A stretch of DNA of 64,000 bases from Neoechinorhynchus agilis (Eukaryota > Acanthocephala): positions 7,378,001 through 7,442,000 of the forward strand of contig CM121342.1 in NCBI GenBank assembly GCA_051530055.1, written 5' to 3'. Shown here one piece after another: positions 34,265 to 45,066 of the stretch. How positions within the stretch are numbered: position 1 is the stretch's first letter; every line of letters starts with the position of its first letter. Both the position numbers and the translations under genes were made by a program. Below the pieces are notes generated by a model, which did not search any database, was not told the origin of the DNA, and saw only the letters and a list, made by a program, of their open reading frames with translations.

Positions 34265-37148
34265 ATGTCCTATAATCCTCATGTTTACCACCAACACCAT
34301 GGTTCTCGCGGTTATCAACAACAACAACAATCTAACTATGGACGTTCGAATGTCGCTAGTTCAAACGAAGGGAATATTAGGCTTCCACAAAGCCTAGAAC
34401 GTATTTTAGCCAATATGGACCGTCGTGTGGACGAGATAGGACTTCGACGCGAAGAGATCGATGACCACATTCTTGGAAAACCACTAAAGTCCGAGGTTGT
34501 TAAAGTTACGGAGAACCCTTCAGCTTCTATCGTTATACGTTTGAAAACCTCAATTCGAAATCGAAAACGTAAAGTTCAGAAAAAGAAGGCTAAAATTAGA
34601 CGACGGTTACAAGCTGCTCGTACCGCTTTCGAATCCAAAAATGAATCCAAAGTTGATCAAAAGGAAGAAAATGAAGAAGTACCGGACAATGTGATAATTG
34701 AATATATTCCTGAAGACTTACCTGTCGATCGAAATGATCCTTTCTTTTCATATTTTAGAAGTGTAGCACAACATTTTCGACCTTCTCATTCGTCCGGAAA
34801 ACACAATCTTAATCTCGCTTCTAAATATGGAAACATTAAGGGGTTCGGTGTCGGAATGAAAATCCGCGATAGGACATTGCTTGAAGACGAAGATGATCAG
34901 CCAAAGGGAGAAGAAGAGAAAGGGACGTCGAAGAAACAAATGAAGAAAATGACAAGACTCAGTGTACCGACAATTAAAAGTTTATCTCCTTTTTTGAAGC
35001 ATAATTTTTCCAAGATTTGAAAAACCAACAGGAATTTTTACTCTTTGCAACCCCATTTTTCAAATGAATTGATTTTTTTCCCTTTAAGCATAACAATTAA
35101 CACTCTTAAATGTTAAAATAATATTTCTGGATTTTATTAGAATATTTCGTTTTACATTGTGAAATTCTCGATTTGGGAAACCAAGAGGACCCGATTTTTC
35201 AAATGAATTGATTTTTTTCCCTCTAAGCATAACAATTAACACTCTTAAATGTTAAAATGTTATTTCTGGATTTTATTAGAATATTTCGTTTTACATTGTG
35301 AAATTCTCGATTTGGGAAACCAAGAGGACCCGATTTTTCAAATAAATTTAATTTTTTCCCTTTAAGCATAACAATTAACACTCTTAAATGTTAAAATGTT
35401 ATTTCTGGATTTTATTAGAATATTTCGTTTTACATTGTGAAATTCTCGATTTGGGAAACCAAGAGGACCCGATTTTTCAAATGAATTGATTTTTTTCCCT
35501 TTAAGCATAACAATTAACACTCTTAAATGTTAAAATGCTATTTCTGGATTTTATTAGAATATTTCGTTTTGCATTGTGAAATTCTCGATTTGGGAAACCA
35601 AGAGGACCCGATTTTTCAAATAAATTTAATTTTTTCCCTTTAAGCATAACAATTAACACTCTACATTGTTAAATTTTTGATTTGTGAAATCAATTTTTAT
35701 CAATTTTAATACCCCAATTTTAAATTGTTTAGAATTTCAATTTTTTGACAAAAGGATTTTTTCAGATTGAACTTTTTTTAGGTGTTTTTTTTAAGAAAAC
35801 CTATATCTTTTCCAATTTGTTTCTCCAATCCAGAAACGAGTAGCTCATTACACTAAATGGTTAAAATAAATTTCTGCAATAAACTTTTTATTTGATAGCA
35901 GAATTAAAGCAACTAGTACAAAGACCGGATGTGGTGGAGATGCATGATGTCACCGCACGGGATCCAAAGCTTTTGGTTCATCTAAAATCTCTTCGAAACA
36001 CGGTACCGGTTCCTCGGCATTGGTGTGGTAAGCGCAAATATCTCCAAGGCAAACGTGGATTTGTGAAACCTCCTTTCGACCTTCCTGACTTCATTAAACG
36101 GACCGGAATAATGGAGATGCGCCAAAGTATCCAAGACAAAGACGATCATAAAAGTCTGAAACAAAAAATGCGAGAAAGGATGCGTCCTAAACTTGGTCGG
36201 ATAGAGATTGACTACCAAAAGTTGCACGATGCATTCTTCAAGTACCAAACTAAACCTCAATTAACCATGCACGGTGATCTGTACTATGAAGGAAAAGAAA
36301 ACGAATTGAAGTTGGCACAAGCTAAACCTGGTATTCTAAGTGATGATTTAAGGATCGCATTAGGGATGCCGGCGGGTACATTAGCCGAGCGTATTCCACC
36401 TCCTTGGTTGATTGCAATGCAACGATATGGACCTCCTCCTTCTTATCCGAATTTAAAAATTCCCGGTCTAAATTCACCGATCCCAGCCGGATGTTCATTT
36501 GGATATCATCCTGGTGGTTGGGGAAAACCTCCAGTCGATGAGATGGGGCGTCCTTTGTACGGTGATGTGTTTGGGACATTAGCGGCACAGACTGTGCAAG
36601 ACATGATGATAATAGAAGTTGACGAGAACGTTGATAAGAGTTTATGGGGTGAATTAGAGGTCGAAGAAGATGAAGGAGTTGATGAAGACGAAGAAGATGC
36701 AGAGGAAGAGTTTGAAATGCCTTCTCCGGACGATCCAGTGGAGTCTGGAATAGAGAGTCCAATAACATCGAGTACAGTTGGTGGAATGGAGACTCCTGCG
36801 AATGTTCAGTTAAGAAAACGAGCGCTTCCAGAAGAGACTGGACCTTTGTATCATGTGATTCCAGAAAAGGCTTCATCAGTTGGAAATGCTCTTATGGGTT
36901 CATCTAAGATCTATGACGTGAACGTTGCCTTGTCAAACAAACAAGGGGCCGTGGATATGAGTATCCAACCAGAAGATTTGGACGACCTTGACGTCGCTAA
37001 TTTGGAGCAGCGATATCAGGAACAAGTGCAAAGTATTGAAAAGAAAGACATCGTTGAGTCAGTTGGTGAGTCTAGTCGGAAAAAGAAAAAGAAGCACGCG
37101 ACAACGAGCACCAGTGTGACACGAAAAGATAGAGATTTTAAGTTTTAA
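34265..37148 (+). CDS. SF3B2: Splicing factor 3B subunit 2 (SAP145)
   Basis: Two exons, 34265-34961 and 35899-37148, joined in phase 1, give about 648 residues. Exon 1 is Gln- and Lys-rich with the acidic VIIEYIPEDLP block. Exon 2 opens with ELKQLVQRPDVVEMHDVTA and carries the near-invariant VPVPRHWCGKRKYLQGKRG, IDYQKLHDAFFKYQTKP, the PSP-type PPPWLIAMQRYGPPPSYPN and GYHPGGWGKPPVDE, an acidic tract, and the terminal RDFKF. SF3B2 belongs to the U2 snRNP SF3b complex and helps tether it near the branch site. The N-terminal SAP domain of vertebrates is absent, or lies in an unseen upstream exon. The 937-bp intron holds a 139-bp tandem array. UBE2G2 follows 56 bp after the stop on the same strand. 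Confidence 0.93.
35050..35690. repeat. Tandem array, 139-bp unit, in the SF3B2 intron
   Basis: The block ttttcaaatgaattgattt (or its aaataaatttaa variant) starts units at about 35061, 35200, 35339, 35478 and 35617, a constant 139-bp spacing. The fifth unit is truncated. Copies differ at only a few positions. Two unit types (gaattgattt and aaatttaattt) alternate in copies 2 to 5, suggesting duplication of a two-unit block. Confidence 0.95.
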
Positions 37149-37204
37149 ATCGTCGTTTTTCTGGCTAAAAAAAGATTCAATTTTTATTTTACTCCATTTT
37201 TTAG

Positions 37205-37705
37205 ATGTCATCGGGAGCATTGAAACGCTTAATGGCAGAATACCGTCAACTGATGACGGATGCACCTGAAGGAATAATAGCTGGGCCAAAAGACGAAGAC
37301 AATTATTTTGAATGGGAAGCAGTGATCACAGGACCTAAGGATACGCCATTTGAAGATGGAGTGTTCTTTGCAAGTCTTAAATTCCCAGAAGATTATCCAT
37401 TAAATCCACCAACGATGACTTTTCTCACAAAAGTGTTTCATCCGAATGTGTACCCCGATGGACGAGTATGCATCTCTATTCTTCATGCCCCAGGGAGTGA
37501 TCCAACCGGATATGAAACTATGGCTGAACGATGGAGTCCCGTTCAAAGCGTTGAAAAGATCCTGTTGTCTGTCATGTCCATGCTCGCTGAACCGAATGAC
37601 ATGAGTCCCGCTAATATCGATGCTGCCAAAATGTGGAGGGAGAACAGGGATGAGTTTAATAAAGTGGCCAGGAAAAGCGCAATGGATTCATTGGGAATCG
37701 CTTAG
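37205..37705 (+). CDS. UBE2G2: Ubiquitin-conjugating enzyme E2 G2 (Ubc7)
   Basis: A single exon of 166 residues, the family length. The UBC fold is complete, with [20 protein letters not shown] and the catalytic cysteine at residue 89 ([10 protein letters not shown]). The E2 G-type insertion that follows it ([19 protein letters not shown]) distinguishes Ubc7/UBE2G2 from other E2s. It acts at the ER in degradation of misfolded proteins (ERAD). The ATG directly follows a pyrimidine-rich acceptor (ccattttttag), and SF3B2 ends 56 bp upstream without an aataaa between them. It is therefore probably the downstream gene of an operon processed by trans-splicing. A candidate aataaa lies near 37811. 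Confidence 0.95.
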   Translation: MSSGALKRLMAEYRQLMTDAPEGIIAGPKDEDNYFEWEAVITGPKDTPFEDGVFFASLKFPEDYPLNPPTMTFLTKVFHPNVYPDGRVCISILHAPGSDPTGYETMAERWSPVQSVEKILLSVMSMLAEPNDMSPANIDAAKMWRENRDEFNKVARKSAMDSLGIA

Positions 37706-37859
37706 TAAGTCTTAAAACTATGGCCATAAATATAAAATGAACGAATTGTGAGAGTGCGCGTGCGTTTGATACACAAAAATCTTTGAATCCTAAGACGTTT
37801 TTTAGATTTTGAATAAAAAAAGGAACGAATGTTACCGTAAATTTTTGCGGATTGCAAGG

Positions 37860-40125
37860 CATCCAATCGAGTCTTTGTAAGTTTCTCTAATTTGACCGTG
37901 TGAACGGTCGAAATGTCGAGAAAATAAACGAGAAAAATTATAGGATTTTACTTATTGTCGTTTGCTTAAAATAAGAAAAAAATTACTCGTTACATTCTTG
38001 AATTTTATGTCTGTCAATTTAAAAAATATTGCAATTTAGCGCCCATCACCGCTTCTCTTCCTTAATTTTTAAAGCCGCTTCTTAGACATTCAATATAGCG
38101 ACAAAATTCCCGCTGGTTTTATTTCTATTGGTCGCTGATTATGGAGACAATGTAATTGAAAACACTAAACTTAAGAACCAAATTTAAATGGTAAAATCGA
38201 GAAAATAAACTAGAAAAATTATAGGATTTTACTTATTGTCGTTTGCTTAGAATAAGAAAAAAATTATTCGTTAGATTCTTGAATTTTATGTCTGTTAATT
38301 TAAAAAATATTTCAATTTAGCGCCCATCACCGCTTCTCTTCCTTAATTTTTAAAGCCGCTTCTTAGACATTCAATATAGCGACAAAATTCCCGCTGGTTT
38401 ATTTCTATTGGTCGCTGATTATGGAGACAATGTAATTGAAAACACTAAACTTAAGAACCAAATTTAAATGGTAAAATCGAGAAAATAAACTAGAAAAATT
38501 ATAGGATTTTACTTATTGTCGTTTGCTTAGAATAAGAAAAAATTATTCGTTAGATTCTTGAATTTTATGTCTGTTAATTTAAAAAATATTTCAATTTAGC
38601 GCCCATCACCGCTTCTCTTCCTTAATTTTTAAAGCCGCTTCTTAGACATTCAATATAGCGACAAAATTCCCGCTGGTTTTATTTCTATTGGTCGCTGATT
38701 ATGGAGACAATGTAATTGAAAACACTAAACTTAAGAACCAAATTTAAATGGTAAAATCGAGAAAATAAACTAGAAAAATTATAGGATTTTACTTATTGTC
38801 GTTTGCTTAGAATAAGAAAAAATTATTCGTTAGATTCTTGAATTTTATGTCTGTTAATTTAAAAAATATTTCAATTTAGCGCCCATCACCGCTTCTCTTC
38901 CTTAATTTTTAAAGCCGCTTCTTAGACATTCAATATAGCGACAAAATTCCCGCTGGTTTTATTTCTATTGGTCGCTGATTATGGAGACAATGTAATTGAA
39001 AACACTAAACTTAAGAACCAAATTTAAATGGCAAAATCGAGAAAATAAACTAGAAAAATTATAGGATTTTACTTATTGTTGTTTGCTTAGAATAAGAAAA
39101 AAATTACTCGTTACATTCTTGAATTTTATGTCTGTTAATTTAAAAAATATTTCAATTTAGCGCCCATCACCGCTTCTCTTCCTTAATTTTTAAAGCCGCT
39201 TCTTAGACATTCAATATAGCGACAAAATTCCCGCTGGTTTTATTTCTATTGGTCGCTGATTATGGAGACAATGTAATTGAAAACACTAAACTTAAGAACC
39301 AAATTTAAATGGTAAAATCGAGAAAATAAACTAGAAAAATTATAGGATTTTACTTATTGTCGTTTGCTTAGAATAAGAAAAAAATTACTCGTTACATTCT
39401 TGAATTTTATGTCTGTTAATTTAAAAAATATTTCAATTTAGCGCCCATCACCGCTTCTCTTCCTTAATTTTTAAAGCCGCTTCTTAGACATTCAATATAG
39501 CGACAAAATTCCCGCTGGTTTTATTTCTATTGGTCGCTGATTATGGAGACAATGTAATTGAAAACACTAAACTTAAGAACCAAATTTAAATGGTAAAATC
39601 GAGAAAATAAACTAGAAAAATTATAGGATTTTACTTATTGTCGTTTGCTTAGAATAAGAAAAAAATTACTCGTTACATTCTTGAATTTTATGTCTGTTAA
39701 TTTAAAAAATATTTCAATTTAGCGCCCATCACCGCTTCTCTTCCTTAATTTTTAAAGCCGCTTCTTAGACATTCAATATAGCGACAAAATTCCCGCTGGT
39801 TTTATTTCTTTTGGTCGCTGATTATGGAGACAATGTAATTGAAAACACTAAACTTAAGAACCAAATTTAAATGGCAAAATCGAGAAAATAAACTAGAAAA
39901 ATTATAGGATTTTACTTATTGTTGTTTGCTTAGAATAAGAAAAAAATTATTCGTTACATTCTTGAATTTTATGTCTGTTAATTTAAAAAATATTTCAATT
40001 TAGCGCCCATCACCGCTTCTCTTCCTTAATTTTTAAAGCCGCTTCTTAGACATTCAATATAGCGACAAAATTCCCGCTGGTTTTATTTCTTTTGGTCGCT
40101 GATTATGGAGACAATGTAATTAAAA
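37860..40125. repeat. Tandem array, 281-bp unit, eight copies
   Basis: The block gcccatcaccgcttctcttc recurs at 38041, 38322, 38601, 38881, 39162, 39443, 39724 and 40005, a spacing of 279-281 bp. Units carry aattcccgctggttttattt and ggtcgctgattatggagac and differ at few sites. Copies 3 and 4 are almost identical. Changes such as ttgttg for ttgtcg recur in copies 5 and 8, consistent with unequal exchange. No open frames. The array begins just after UBE2G2. Confidence 0.95.
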
Positions 40126-40491
40126 ACATTAGCACGTCCCTGCAGAAATGATGTTATCGATTGATTGTTATTTTTTTATTAAATACCCCTAACAAATCAT
40201 GTTTTCCTGAACATTATTAGAAATTGTCAAGATGAGTATTGAACGTTGGCAATAAAAGTTACAGATCGGTAGTGAAATTATTTAAACGCGTATTAGTGAA
40301 ATCTAAAATTGCTTTAACCTAGATAATTTTGCATGCGTCTTTTTGCGCTCTCACAACAAAAGAGATTATCATCTGTCAGGTCACGTGAGTAGGGGTAGCA
40401 AAAAATCTCTCTTGGACACCTCTGAACCTGTTAGCTGTCAAAAATCCGTCCTCTTAAAAGTTTGCAAATATCTGGGTTTTTTAGACTACAA
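40126..40491. other. Intergenic, upstream of the small three-exon gene
   Basis: AT-rich DNA with no repeat. A pyrimidine-rich acceptor (gggttttttag) ends at 40484, 7 nt before the next ATG. Confidence 0.5.
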
Positions 40492-40916
40492 ATGAAAAGG
40501 CCATCTGACGACTTCGGTGAATTAAACAACGACCTAAAAGCGAGCGATGCTAAACTGCAGCGGTTAAATTCAGCTTTTAAAGCGTCCAGCGGGTTAGTTA
40601 AAATTACTGCTTCAAATATTTGAATTCGTCTTGTTAAATTCAGGGAAGGCAATAAGAAAAGTAGAGAAGAAATGTAAGTATTTATTTTCAGCCGCATGCA
40701 GTGTTTATAAACCAAACGAATTTTTCCCGTAATGGGTGAATCATTTGTTTCTTTGGTTTTAGATTTAAGCAAATGATGCAAAAAGCATTGGAAGGTCAAT
40801 CGAGTTTCTCTAACCCGATTCTCAAACAGACGACTCGTGGTTCACATAACAAAAGAACGAGAAATGGAAACCTCGTCGAAGATCAACATCATGCTTATGA
40901 AAAACCACAATTTTAA
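40492..40916 (+). CDS. Small three-exon gene, polar basic protein
   Basis: Exons 40492-40592, 40644-40673 and 40763-40916 join in phase 2 and read through to taa at 40914-40916, giving about 94 residues. The protein starts MKRPSDDFGELNNDL and continues ASDAKLQRLNSAFKASSG, a 30-nt micro-exon (EGNKKSREE), then FKQMMQKALEGQ, with a basic tail (GSHNKRTRNGN). Both introns have GT-AG ends. I do not recognise the family. The short charged helices and lysine/arginine tail suggest a nuclear protein, which is inference. An acceptor-like AG 7 nt before the ATG fits trans-splicing. Confidence 0.55.
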
Positions 40917-41174
40917 TTTTCTGACCAAAATATATCGAAGGACTTTATTCCAATTTTCTCATGAATCTGTAGTGAGCAGAAACGTAAATCTGCTATTGGA
41001 GCGTTGTAAAAAGTTTACGAATAAAAATGGACTGATGCGTGGCTCCTCTCGGTGGTGCAAAGAATTTAAATAAATTATAGTGGGAAAATTTAAGACTTTT
41101 ACACATAAGTTGCATTGGTTTCGTTATTTCGTGCATCTCCTAAAGAGCTTCAAAAATTTCACAAATTAAAAATC

Positions 41175-41515
41175 CGTATCTTCATTAGCAAGAAAATGTT
41201 CGCAGCATTAAAATCGCGAATTACAACGGAAAATGAAAGTTCTACAAATTTGACTCAATGTAAAACCAACAACCGAATATAGGGGACGCGCAAGTTCTTC
41301 GATCGGAGCTTGTGTTAAATCATCAATAAAGTTTCGAAATCGCCGACGAGGAAGGCCGAGGAAACGATGGTTAGATTGCATCAAACAGGATAAATTAAAT
41401 TGGTTGTCGAAGGAGCTGCAACCTCTCGAGAAAGAGAAATGCGTGAGTGAGCAGAGTAAAACCAATAGATGAGCACACACAAATTCGCGTGGGTTTCGTC
41501 GTTCCATGGAACTGA
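41175..41515 (-). repeat. Dispersed repeat, copy related to 31185-31420
   Basis: Read leftward it shares gaacgacgaaacccacg, cattgagtcaaatttg and ttccgttgtaattcgcgat with the repeat at 31185. The 99-residue open frame here (with RRRFRNFIDDLTQ) is not matched in the other copy and is probably not a gene. Confidence 0.5.
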
Positions 41516-41692
41516 TCTAGAAGATCAAAAATTAAAATCTTTTTTTATGAGAGCGAATATTAATGTTTAAAATACATGAACATCCCACTTTCTACGAATT
41601 CGTAAGCTCTTGCACGTTCGTCTTCATTGTGGCAGGATCCAAACTTGGACTCGTCGTTGGGTAATCGTCTAATATTTAATATTTTGTATAAC

Positions 41693-41930
41693 GATTTTAG
41701 ACGGTATAGATTGTTCCGGCTTGGTGGAATTTATACCTGAACGCTTCTCGTATGATTTTCGGAATGTTCCATATTTGCGTCTCCATTTCTTAAATTGTTC
41801 ATGAATATTCGTCTTTGGTTTGACGTTGAGACCCAAATACCAAGTATTAAGCACCGTTGGAGTTCCACAGTTGATTTTGTTGCTTGCGATAATGTTGAAG
41901 GCGAACGTGAGCGTTACTGTTAGTTCAATT
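41693..41930 (-). pseudogene. Possible cytochrome P450 N-terminal exon
   Basis: The minus strand reads a hydrophobic stretch (ELTVTLTFAFNIIA), then NCGTPTVLNTWYLGLN and NIHEQFKKWRRKYG, followed by a donor-like gtataa. A membrane anchor, a Pro-containing linker and an H-x-x-F-x-x-W-x-x-K-Y-G block are the usual start of a microsomal P450. No haem-binding exon is visible nearby, and no in-frame ATG was found, so this is a fragment or a coincidence. Confidence 0.25.
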
Positions 41931-42410
41931 CATTTGGTCTTGATACAACACTTCGGGTTCTGTTGCTTATATTCTATGATCGAAAATTGGATCTTAGCTA
42001 AGTTGAAAGATTTGAATTACAATTATCATCACGATTAGAATTTTCGTTTATTGCAACACTCAAACGTTATTGTTCATTGATATTATCATTTAGCCGAGCA
42101 TGCGAATTGCAATGTCGGACGAGTCCGGAAATATCACTTTGCACGTTTGTAAGTTTTCAGCGATTTTAGATGTTGTAAAGCTTAAGAGAAACATTCGTTT
42201 GGTGTCCTCAGTCTTTAATATGACAACAAAATCTCCTTGATTCAATCAAGGAAATGTCAGGATGCCGCTTTGAAGGATATGGATGTTCTGTGGTTAAGGT
42301 TGTAGAGGGAAAATGCTAAGAGGAGAAAATCAAGAAGTAAAATTTCTGCCTCCTACGTATCGACACCATGGGCCAAACACCATTCAAGGTTTCATCCAAG
42401 TCAAGGGGTC
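41931..42410. other. Intergenic, nothing recognised
   Basis: Spacer before LINE copy E, with no feature supported. Confidence 0.45.
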
Positions 42411-42419
42411 AAATTTTCG

Positions 42420-43843
42420 ACCTCGAAGATGGGCATTGAGCTTAATGCTGGAAAATGTGAGCTCCTTGTACTGAATATTGGAGACGCCGCTAAAGTCAAA
42501 GAACTAATGGCTGGGTTCGAGGCCGTAGCTCCAGGTCTGAAACTCGTGACTCGGGAACAACTCAGCCTCTTGGGCAGTTGTGTCTTCGATTCAAATGTGG
42601 AAGATGAGATCGGCCATATCATACCGAAACTTTCGTTGCTGTGCGATAGGGTGTGCGCTCTCTCGGCTCATGAAGCCTTGTTTCTCATAAAGAACGCGCT
42701 CTTCATCCCCAAATTATTGTACAAGGTTCGCACAGCAACATTTTTCAAACACAAAGAAGGATTGGCAAAGCTGGACAATAAGGTGAGGGCTTGCCTCGAG
42801 CGTATTTTAAATGTCCAGCTCTCAGATGAGGCGTGGCGACAAGCTTCTTTGCCTGTGTCATCTGGGGGATTGGGAATTCGGGCACTAGTCGACCTTGCTT
42901 TGCCGGCCTTTCTTGGATCGTTTGAGGGGAGCCTACCAGTCTCGAAGAACATTTTGAAAGAAAAGTTTTGTCTTGACCGGGATTTCGTGGTGGCGGTTGA
43001 GGAATGGTGCCAGCAGACAGGCGCTAACCAAGTTCCCGTGAATGGCCTCAGACAGTCGATCTGGGACGGACCTCTTATCGCGAGAGTTTACAGCTCTCTA
43101 CTTTCAGGTTCTCGCGATGGGGTCGTCGGAGCTAGACTGTTGGCAGTTTCAACACGAGAATCTGGGGCGTGGTTGGAGGCTGTTCCTCTGGCATCTGTGG
43201 GAACTCTTCTTACTGACGAGGTGACGAGGATCGCAGTATCCTTAAGACTCGGTCTCCCGATATGCACGCCCCATCGCTGTCGATGTGGGTCTTTGGTTGA
43301 TGCTTTTGGGCGACACGGTCTCGTCTGCAGAAGGTCAGGAGGAAGGTTCTCACGCCATTCTGAAATCAATAACGCAATTTCTCGGGCGTTGAGAGCGGCG
43401 AACTTCCCGAACATCTTGGAACTCGCCCACCTGTCGACTAGACGGCCGTAGCCCCGATGGAATTTCGATCTTTTCGGGGCGGGAGCAAATGCTTTCTCTG
43501 GGACGCCACGTCCCTCGCAGCCAGCAACATCCGCTACTCCCTCGAAATCGCCGGTGGTGCCGCCAGTGCAGCGGAAGGGAGGAAGGTACGAAAATATATG
43601 TAGCTATCGAGGGCTCACTATTTTGTCCCCTTTGGGGTGGAGACGTATGGAGCGCTCGGCTGCTCGGCACTCTCTCTGCTCAAGGATCTCTCGAAGAAAT
43701 TGAGAGAGGCAACCGGAGACTCAAGAGCAGGCTTATTTCTTCGACAAAATATCTCGCTGGCAGTACAACGGGGCAATGCTGCCAGCGTGATGGCGACGGT
43801 CGAGGAAGGACAAAAGCTGGAATTCGGCGGGAGGTGGTGAATG
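42420..43843 (+). mobile_element. RLE-type LINE copy E (5'-truncated)
   Basis: It starts within the RT region at MGIELNAGKCELLVL and keeps a 340-residue open frame through the thumb (KVRTATFFKHKEGLAKL, LNVQLSDEAWRQASLP) and the knuckle (HRCRCGSLVDAFGRHGLVC) up to 43451. The last part runs in other frames: SKCFLWDATSLAASN, then FVPFGVETYGALGCSAL-like sequence, to LEFGGRW and TGA. It shares with copy B the loss of two bases and a small deletion in the endonuclease region. E is the least decayed of the truncated copies. Confidence 0.88.
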
Positions 43844-45066
43844 TAAAGAAAAGTAATTTCGAGAATAGTTTTGTTTAAAAAAAATTGGACCCTTTCGCTT
43901 TCGGAATCACTGTTTATCGCACAAGAGGTGAAAAATGGGACTAAGCGAGCCGGCCAACGTACGACGCGTTATGGTGCTCAACCAACGGGACGAGTTGACT
44001 TTCTCACTAACCTTTTTTAACTCTACCTTTGTTGGTTGCGTGTGTTTTTCAGAACTCCGAAGAAGGAGTAAAACCCTGAAATATCGGTGTTCAAAATGAA
44101 AACATTTGTTTTTTAAAGCAGTTGAAAATGGTCGGAAAACCATTTCTCCTATTCACGTTCCATCCCCTCACTGGTGGTTTGGAATGTTGTTCAAAAGTGA
44201 TTGGAACATCCGGCGAACTTCATTCGGAGTGATAGAGTTTGTATTGTAATGATGGTCATCCCGGATAAAACATATTAGATTCTCGCTTTATCAGCCATTC
44301 TTTAAATGCATGTTTTTAACATAAAAATTACTAGAATTCATTTCAAATCCGATTGGTTTCGTAGACACAATCTTGTACGTGTTTTAATCAAGGTTTCTTG
44401 CAAGTTTTCAAATATGAGAACTCAAAGCAACCTTGACCGAAATATCGGATTGAATAAATTCCTTTTAATTTTACGCCAAAAACAAACGCTGAATAATTCA
44501 ATATTCAAACATTGTTAAAGTGTTTTATTCGCACATTCATTTACATAATCGCATACAAGATGAATGAAATCAAATCGGAATACTCCCCAAAATTGAAAAG
44601 CCCAAACTGGGAACCGGAGACATTGTCGTCGTCTAAGAACGCGAATCCATAAGACAAAAAAATTACAGAGTTGTATACCTGCTCAAGTCACGAACATTAA
44701 GGAGGAATTTGTGAACGAAAATAATAGCTACTTTTCCTTAAAAAAATGTAACTGTAAATGCAAAGAAATTGAACGTCGAGAACAAACGCATCTGTTAAAA
44801 TTTGAGGAAATAAAATTTAAAATAAGAAAAGTTCAATTTCACCTTCTCTCCATCGACCGAAAAAACCCTGGATATTTTTTAAAAAAAATTATGCAAAACA
44901 AAAGTGACGAGAAAAAAAAGAGGATTGGACATTGAATTTGAGAACCTTTAAAACGTTTGGAAATAGGGCAAACTGAACAAAGTTTAATCGTCGCAACCAT
45001 GACAACGCGGTCATCATGAATACGAGGTAATGGGATATTACGATTTCATACCAAGAACTTTTAGTG
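43844..45066. other. Intergenic with small frames and a retroelement-end motif
   Basis: At 44045-44085 a ccgaagaaggagtaaaaccc...gaaatatcgg motif resembles the terminal motif seen at 5050, so a Penelope-type end may lie here. A frame at 44711-44935 (Lys-rich, with CNCKCKEIERREQTHLLKF) and a short ATG frame at 44560 could be exons of a small gene, but no junction is convincing. The stretch ends in cttttag just before the next ATG. Confidence 0.35.

Noticed and set aside
37860-40125. Possible CRISPR-like array because of the regular spacing.
   Set aside because: The whole 281-bp unit is conserved, with no short repeat and variable spacers, and the genome is eukaryotic.
41820-42038. Hydrophobic 72-residue plus-strand frame.
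   Set aside because: No start context, no homology and no partner exon. The opposite strand offers a more plausible, though weak, P450-like reading.
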